DNA from: Parasitella parasitica | Lineage: Eukaryota > Mucoromycota > Mucoromycetes > Mucorales > Mucoraceae | Assembly: GCA_025201805.1 (NCBI GenBank) | Contig: MU619237.1 | Location: forward strand, 378,784 to 442,783 | Direction: 5' to 3' | Length of the DNA: 64,000 nt | In this document: positions 60,310 to 64,000 of the stretch, in pieces | Layout: each line of letters starts with the position of its first letter | Numbering within the stretch: position 1 is the stretch's first letter | Notes under the pieces: model-generated | Seen by the model: the letters and a program-made list of their open reading frames with translations, nothing else | Databases searched by the model: none | Told to the model about the DNA's origin: nothing | Translations under genes and position numbers: made by a program

Positions 60310-60833
60310 TCAATATCCATATTCAGTTGACCATAAGGATTCATCATAATCCTCGATTAAATCCTTCTCTTTACTATATTTATTATGCCACCCTTCAAAT
60401 CCAAATCTTAGGATTTTAACTTTTTGATCAGTCTCCTTTCCCAAGTTCTTTAATGTTTCAGTATAAATTCGAGCTGATTTGGGACCTACAGATACAGTTA
60501 ATCTTAAGCTTTGTTGTTTCTGTTTTTAGTATGATACCTCTAACTTGCGATAGTGCGCAATGAAAATATATGTTGGGTACTTGAGAGTATTCTTCTATAA
60601 GATAATTAGCTTTATCGTACATCTCATTAGCTGGGATGTTGATAGAACCAGGGATATGGCCACCCTAGATATAAAGTTTGTTAGTTTTCAAATTATTAGA
60701 TTCACTTTGTACTTGCTCTATAATCCTCACCACGGACATCAACGATAACATAATCCTTTCCAGATAGCTTTGTTGGGTCACGAACTAAATCCATGACCTC
60801 TTCGGCTTCTGCATAAACCGGTGTATTCACCAT
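60310..60833 (-). CDS. YCH1: Cdc25/Acr2-family rhodanese phosphatase, Ych1/Ibp1-like
   Basis: Exons 60833-60717, 60664-60538 and 60485-60310 give 139 residues. Small rhodanese fold with DYVIVDVRGEDYR, GGHIPGSINIPANE and the phosphatase loop HCALSQVRG (CX5R, Cys near residue 76), then KILRFGFEGWHN. Matches yeast Ych1, fission-yeast Ibp1 and arsenate reductase Acr2; which activity applies is not visible. The first intron must be GC-AG (AGA|GCAAGT) because no GT donor keeps both DVRGEDYR and GGHIPG in frame. Confidence 0.88.
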
Positions 60834-62421
60834 TTTCTGTTTGAACGAGTAATGAAAACAAAAATACGAAAGAAAATACTTTTTTCAATTTTTAGACATA
60901 TTACCCAGTCTAGTAGTACCTGTAGAACACCCGCTGGTTGTCCTGCCGTGTAATAAAACGATGATATGCATACAAAACATGATTTCCTGCCTTTTTTTTT
61001 TATAATTATTTTCATCAGTTCAAATGACACAAACAACAGAAAGATTTTGCCAAACAGTAGTCTGTTTTAGTGGGTGTTTAACAGCAAATGATATTATATA
61101 AAGTTGAAATGTGATTACAGATTTTTAAAACAAAGGACAGGATACTCTTTGCATCTGCTTTTACATAGATTGGTAGTATTGAAACCCTCTATTTTTCATT
61201 ATTAAATCACTAGCATTTAACATATTATTAAAAAGAACAGAGTGTACAGCTTAAAAAAATCATCATTTTTAGTTGGACCATATCCAATTTCGAGAGTTTC
61301 AAGCTTTCTCGCCCGACTTTCAACATTATTTACTCTGTTTAGTGAGCTTTTCTTTTTCAATATTATTATTTTCTGGACAAGCCTTACAATGATCCACTAA
61401 TAGTCTCTTCAACTAACTTTAGTTATGATTCGGTTTTATTTTGTAAAACGATGCATATTTTGATCCGCAATGATAATTACTAAATGTATTTAGGGACTAA
61501 CTAATAATTCAGTAATAAGGCATTTCCACATGTAACAAACTTCATTATAGATCCCTTACCAAAAAGAGGCGCTAAGACTAAGCAATTCAACCCTATAAAA
61601 GATGTATGGAGGAATAGAGGTAATATAGACGAGTACGACAGAATTGCAGTGAATATGTATTTGATTCAGACGAGTGGTTATTAAGGTAATAATTTGCTCA
61701 TTTCTAGCGTTGCAGTAATAATATTGTACACAATTACATCCACAATTGGATGTACAGTATCCAGTTGGGAACCAGGTAGACTTACGTTATTTAACTTCTT
61801 GAATTAACAAGACTATTGTTTATGAATTGGCCAACCGTGCCGAGCAGTTGCATGTATGAGTAGATTTAAAATTGTACGTAATACTAGAGTCTATTTAATG
61901 AGGCGTAAGAACGGGTGATGCTGAAACGCAATGAAAGATCTTGAATGACGTTTAAACTCGGCAACTGCTTGCATCTTGGCATATACAATTTATAATGAGT
62001 ATATGATACATTGTATTCATGCAATAGCAATAAACCACAACTGTGAATATGCGTCGTTCGCTGGTGATTGTACTGCGAATATCTTTTTCAGTGATCTCTG
62101 ACAAAATTGAATGGCAATTGTCTTTCTCTAACATCAAGGGCTCATGTCCATTATTGATGGCCTACACTTAGTTCTATTTTAATAGATAAAGTAAAGATTG
62201 GTATAATAGTATTTGAGTGATCAATTCGTTATATTCCATACCCTTACAATAGGCATGCAAATTCTTTCACTAGGGTCTTTTTTCCAGTAATTTTTGCAAC
62301 AGAGTAACTAAACTATCACTTGAGTTCTTATTGTATCGGACTCTATGGAAGTCCTTTTACTTTAAGTTGTACATAGTAAAGCAGGGTTTCAACTTATCAT
62401 TTCATACAGTCCCAATAAATT
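60834..62421. other. 1.6-kb gene-free stretch
   Basis: AT-rich, with only short ORFs (for example 60827-61036 - and 61952-62137 -) lacking recognisable content. Sits between Ych1 and the kinase pseudogene. Confidence 0.5.
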
Positions 62422-63270
<849 letters not shown>

Positions 63271-63622
63271 TCATATATAGAAGCGTTAGGATAAAAAGAG
63301 AAAGAAATGCTTGTGGAATGGGTAATCATTCAGTCTCGGTTTTACGACAAAAACTATAGCACTTTTACCCTCATGTAATTAAGACCAAATGTGTCAGAGG
63401 TTCTTGAACGAAAATCACTCCATTTTCAAGAACGATTCAAAGGGTGTTAAACAATTATCAACTAATTAACGAGCAAAAATAGAAGATTAAGCATATATAT
63501 ACAATTTTATTGTTTTAAAGGAAAGAAGAGGGAGGTTCGGTATACACAAAATGAAGAAAATGTCTATAATATGGATGCTAAGTCTATACAATGTATGGTG
63601 AAAGAAGAAAGAAAAAAAAAGA
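63271..63622. other. intergenic
   Basis: 3' flank of the edge gene and 5' flank of the kinase relic. No gene seen. Confidence 0.5.
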
Positions 63623-64000
63623 TCAAGGTAAAATTGAATGAAGAGAAGGGAGAGACTTGTTGCTAGAAGCATATTGGCCAATAACAATTGGAGGCAAAAT
63701 ACGAGCTTGAGGAGGGCGATCCAAGATGTCTAATAAACTTGCAGCAGAAGTGTCAACAGCGCCAGTATTCAAAGAAGCAACAGACCCAGCGAAGACGGGA
63801 CCAAATACATTGCATTCAAGAGGAGCCAATTTTTGCATGTTAGGAAACCCGTTTGACAAAATACGAGGAGAAATTTGAGGAGATGTTTCTGGAGTAAAGA
63901 GGAATTCTGCATCAGAATCCGAGTGATGTTGAATGTCATTGAAATTGGAGCTTGCAGTTGATAAAGTAGGAGAAGGAGGCATAGATATAGCAACTTTGGA
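63623..64000 (-). CDS. C-terminal part of unidentified Ser/Pro-rich protein (partial)
   Basis: Open frame from the window edge to a stop at 63623; at least 125 residues. Rich in Ser, Pro, Asn and Leu, with segments MPPSPTLSTASS, EFLFTPETSPQISPR and ARILPPIVIGQYASS. Several SP and TP sites suggest a disordered regulatory protein under phosphorylation. An ATG at 63982 could be the start, but the frame continues past the edge. No domain recognised. Confidence 0.5.
   Translation of the reverse strand, partial: SKVAISMPPSPTLSTASSNFNDIQHHSDSDAEFLFTPETSPQISPRILSNGFPNMQKLAPLECNVFGPVFAGSVASLNTGAVDTSAASLLDILDRPPQARILPPIVIGQYASSNKSLPSLHSILP

Overview
The window is fungal nuclear DNA, almost certainly from a Mucorales (Mucoromycota) species. 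Genes carry many short introns (mostly about 50-75 nt, GTAAGT-type donors). Intergenic DNA is AT-rich with long A/T tracts, and the middle of the window matches the Mucorales sex (mating-type) locus. A 40-nt run of N (14336-14375) shows this is an assembled scaffold. I rebuilt every gene model by hand from splice sites and reading-frame continuity.

1-13.8 kb: ZW10/Dsl1-like tethering protein (+), a two-finger C2H2 factor (-) with a duplicated promoter segment, a TrhO/TSTD2-type rhodanese protein (+), a Uds1-type coiled-coil protein (+), TIM13 (+), and a fused trehalose-6-phosphate synthase/phosphatase (-). 13.8-27.2 kb: TAN1/THUMPD1 (+) whose CDS end overlaps that of a convergent class IV aminotransferase (aminodeoxychorismate-lyase-like, -), ribosomal protein eL8 (+), an IQGAP-type RasGAP (+), cystinosin (+), an alpha/beta hydrolase without its nucleophile serine (+), and a mitochondrial PPR protein (+).

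27.2-47.2 kb, sex region: a 2.6-kb decayed stretch, glutathione reductase (glrA-like, +), a second decayed stretch, an NFX1-type RNA helicase (rnhA-like, -), a small HMG-box gene (sexM/sexP candidate, -), a third decayed stretch, an alginate-lyase-family gene (algA-like, +), and a 1732-residue Ser/Thr-rich repeat protein (+). An HMG gene 73 bp from an RNA helicase, with glutathione reductase on one side and an alginate lyase on the other, is the strongest signal in the window. The usual triose-phosphate-transporter neighbour is not seen next to the HMG gene, and alginate lyase stands there instead. From memory this recalls Absidia/Lichtheimia-type loci rather than Mucor/Phycomyces.

47.2-64 kb: an ABCC/MRP transporter (-), a 1.4-kb gene-free stretch, IPI1/TEX10 (+) tail-to-tail with a BolA protein (-), a Utp30-like L1-domain protein (-) head-to-head with RPB8 (+), VPS2/CHMP2 (+) tail-to-tail with a Ych1-like Cdc25-family phosphatase (-), a broken CaMKK-type kinase (-), and the 3' end of an unidentified Ser/Pro-rich gene (-) at the window edge.

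Functionally this is mostly housekeeping (ribosome biogenesis, vesicle traffic, transcription, mitochondrial import, redox, trehalose). The sex region is the one specialised block. Splicing is unusual in places: three introns are best read as GC-AG, two genes have a first coding exon that is only ATG, and there are internal coding exons of 13 and 14 nt.
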